Assembly: GCA_014729565.1 (NCBI GenBank)
Contig: WJJR01000043.1
Span: forward strand, 1 to 6,412
DNA: 6,412 bases
Origin: Candidatus Zixiibacteriota bacterium
Lineage (GTDB): Bacteria; Zixibacteria; MSB-5A5; WJJR01
Reading direction: 5' to 3'
Position 1 is the first letter of the stretch, and every line of letters starts with the position of its first letter. This document shows positions 5,024 to 6,412 of this stretch, piece after piece. Made by a program: the position numbers and the translations under genes. Below the pieces are notes generated by a model. That model did not search any database and was not told the DNA's origin. It worked only from the letters and a program-made list of their open reading frames with translations.

Positions 5024-6412
5024 GTGAACTGGCGGATTCTTGTCGTCGTAATCTACCTGCTGTTAGGAGCGGTTCTCTGGCTTCTTGGAACCGTTATCTT
5101 TCGGGAAAATCCACGTAGTCGTGTCAACCGCGTCACCGGGTTGATGCTGTTTCTCGCCGGCTTGGGCCCAATGTTTGCCGCCATTGGGACGGGTCTCGAC
5201 TTAACCGTCACAACCGTCACGTTCGAACGGGGTCCGGGCTACTACAACATGTTCTATCTGTGGGAGTTGTTCTTTCCACAGCTCTTGATGTTCTCGCTGG
5301 TCTTCCCGGTGGAAAATCCGATCGTCAACCGGTTTCGACGATTGAAGTACCTGATTTTCGTTCCGCACATCTTTCACTTCATCTGGGTGGCCTTTCTGGC
5401 CCGTCCCGATCTGGGCTGGCTGGAAATCAACGTTGAGACCGAGCCGTTCCAGACAATTGTCGCGCCAATCAACTTGTTGCTCGGCTTCTTTGCCCTCGGT
5501 CTGGCCCTATTGTTTGAATTTCACCTGAAGTTCTTCTCGGTGATCGACCTGTTCTATATCGCCGCGGCGGTGTGGGCTTTGCGGCTCGGCTACAAGCGAC
5601 TGAGCAACCAGCGGCTGCGCGAACAAGTCCGTGTCATCATACTGGGCATTTTGTCCGGCGTAGGATTGTACTCGCTGGCGTTCATCGCACCGCGACTGGG
5701 CATCTACGATCTGCCGGCGGGTTGGCGTGTCGGTCTGACCATCCTGGCGCTGATCGTCGGCTCTGGTGCGATTGCATGGGCGATCATCCGCTACCAATTC
5801 CTCGATATCCGGTTCATTGTCCGGCAGTCGCTGGTGTTTACGATTTCGTCGGCGTTGCTGCTCGGGGGCTACCTGCTGTTGGTCTCGGAAGCGTCGCGAT
5901 TCGTTAAAGACTTCTTCGAAGTCGAAACACCGCTTGTCGATATCGTCTTCGTTGTGTTCGTCCTGTTGTTGTTCCAACCACTGAAGAACCGTGTCGATGA
6001 TTTGATCGCGCGATTATTCATCCGGGACAAAGCCGACCCCCGCGCCATCATCGAGTCATTCTCGCGCGAAATCGCATCCGTCTTCGAGGTGGAACAACTC
6101 AAACAGCGTATGATCGCGTCGATGGTCAATCTGATGTTCATCGAGAAAGCATTCTTTGCCATACGCAGTCCCAGCGGCGGGTACATCCTCGAATTGCCCG
6201 GCATGCCGCGCGAGCCGTTCCCCGCCGACGATCGCTTTTTTGTCGATGCGCGACTCACCGCGCGACCGGCGACGTTCGAACACTTCATTGTCGAGCACGC
6301 CAATACGCCGATGACCGAGGTGCTGACGCGCTGGGGGTGCCGCCTGGTCGTTCCCATCATGGATCGCGGGGAGCTGACGGCGGTGTTGCTGTTGGGCGAC
6401 AAAGTGTCGGGA
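5024..6412 (+). CDS. Polytopic membrane sensor with GAF domain, probable phosphatase or kinase (3'-truncated)
   Basis: GTG 5024 opens a frame of 463 codons with no stop before the last base, so the C-terminal output domain lies outside the window. The N-terminal ~320 residues are membrane-embedded. Hydrophobic segments can be drawn at about 4-26, 38-57, 76-96, 109-126, 143-165, 170-189, 203-224, 235-257, 268-290 and 304-319, nine or ten in all. The stretch from YQFLDIRFIVRQSL (257-270) to FQPLKNRVDDLIARLFIRDK (317-336) is typical of 7TM-type sensor proteins, whose membrane region ends in a short linker into a GAF domain. Here that begins about 345, and WGCRLVVPIMDRGELTAVLLLG (437-458) matches its core strands. 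A short G-rich/TAGGA stretch (5011-5020) may be the ribosome site. GTG 5003 is a less likely start. It lies 43 bases after the kinase gene, in operon position. Context favours a PP2C/SpoIIE output that would dephosphorylate the STAS protein; a histidine kinase is the main alternative. Confidence 0.85.
   Translation, partial: MNWRILVVVIYLLLGAVLWLLGTVIFRENPRSRVNRVTGLMLFLAGLGPMFAAIGTGLDLTVTTVTFERGPGYYNMFYLWELFFPQLLMFSLVFPVENPIVNRFRRLKYLIFVPHIFHFIWVAFLARPDLGWLEINVETEPFQTIVAPINLLLGFFALGLALLFEFHLKFFSVIDLFYIAAAVWALRLGYKRLSNQRLREQVRVIILGILSGVGLYSLAFIAPRLGIYDLPAGWRVGLTILALIVGSGAIAWAIIRYQFLDIRFIVRQSLVFTISSALLLGGYLLLVSEASRFVKDFFEVETPLVDIVFVVFVLLLFQPLKNRVDDLIARLFIRDKADPRAIIESFSREIASVFEVEQLKQRMIASMVNLMFIEKAFFAIRSPSGGYILELPGMPREPFPADDRFFVDARLTARPATFEHFIVEHANTPMTEVLTRWGCRLVVPIMDRGELTAVLLLGDKVSG

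Noticed and set aside
5869..6402. Minus-strand frame of 177 codons at the end of the window
   Set aside because: It is antisense to the membrane sensor, whose own frame stays open for 463 codons and gives transmembrane segments and a GAF-like fold.
1..6412. tRNA, rRNA, CRISPR array or insertion sequence
   Set aside because: No cloverleaf, rRNA-like stretch, regularly spaced direct repeats or transposase coding sequence was found on either strand by eye.

Overview
The window is a compact, mostly plus-strand stretch of bacterial DNA with a moderately high GC content (high fifties percent by eye). It holds six protein genes and one roughly 390-base structured intergenic region. Nothing is supported on the minus strand. 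The gene set (pyruvate phosphate dikinase, a Rex redox repressor, and a SpoIIAA/SpoIIAB-type partner switch with a polytopic membrane sensor) suggests a free-living bacterium with fermentative or facultatively anaerobic metabolism. An uncultured lineage of the Fibrobacteres-Chlorobi-Bacteroidetes group, such as Zixibacteria, is a guess from overall style; no marker here proves it.

Bases 1-2457 are the 3' nine tenths of ppdK, with the first ~78 residues outside the window. All active-site landmarks are present, and there is an extra ~16-residue helical segment in the PEP/pyruvate-binding domain. A hairpin follows the stop. Bases 2529-3257 hold rex with its own sigma70-type promoter (TTGACA-N16-GATAAT). 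An 18-bp palindrome matching the Rex operator consensus at 16 of 18 ranked positions (every specified core base) straddles the start codon. The gene therefore looks autorepressed, and its mRNA looks leaderless. Bases 3331-3768 encode a small secreted protein with one predicted beta-sandwich-like domain, closed by a good intrinsic terminator.

Bases 3769-4160 are non-coding and rich in hairpins. They include a 26-bp inverted pair (23/26 identical) in which each arm is itself a hairpin, resembling a REP/BIME element, followed by a second inverted repeat that runs into a candidate promoter.

Bases 4161-6412 look like one operon: a STAS-domain anti-sigma-factor antagonist, a GHKL serine kinase/anti-sigma factor, and a large membrane sensor with about nine to ten transmembrane segments and the start of a GAF domain. 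The sensor frame is still open at the last base. By analogy with RsbV/RsbW/RsbU systems, the sensor probably ends in a PP2C (SpoIIE-type) phosphatase that would dephosphorylate the STAS protein, but its output domain is outside the window and a histidine kinase is possible. No sigma factor is encoded here, so the target of the switch is unknown. The most useful observations are the Rex operator over the rex start, the membrane-sensor partner switch, the ppdK insertion and the BIME-like repeat.
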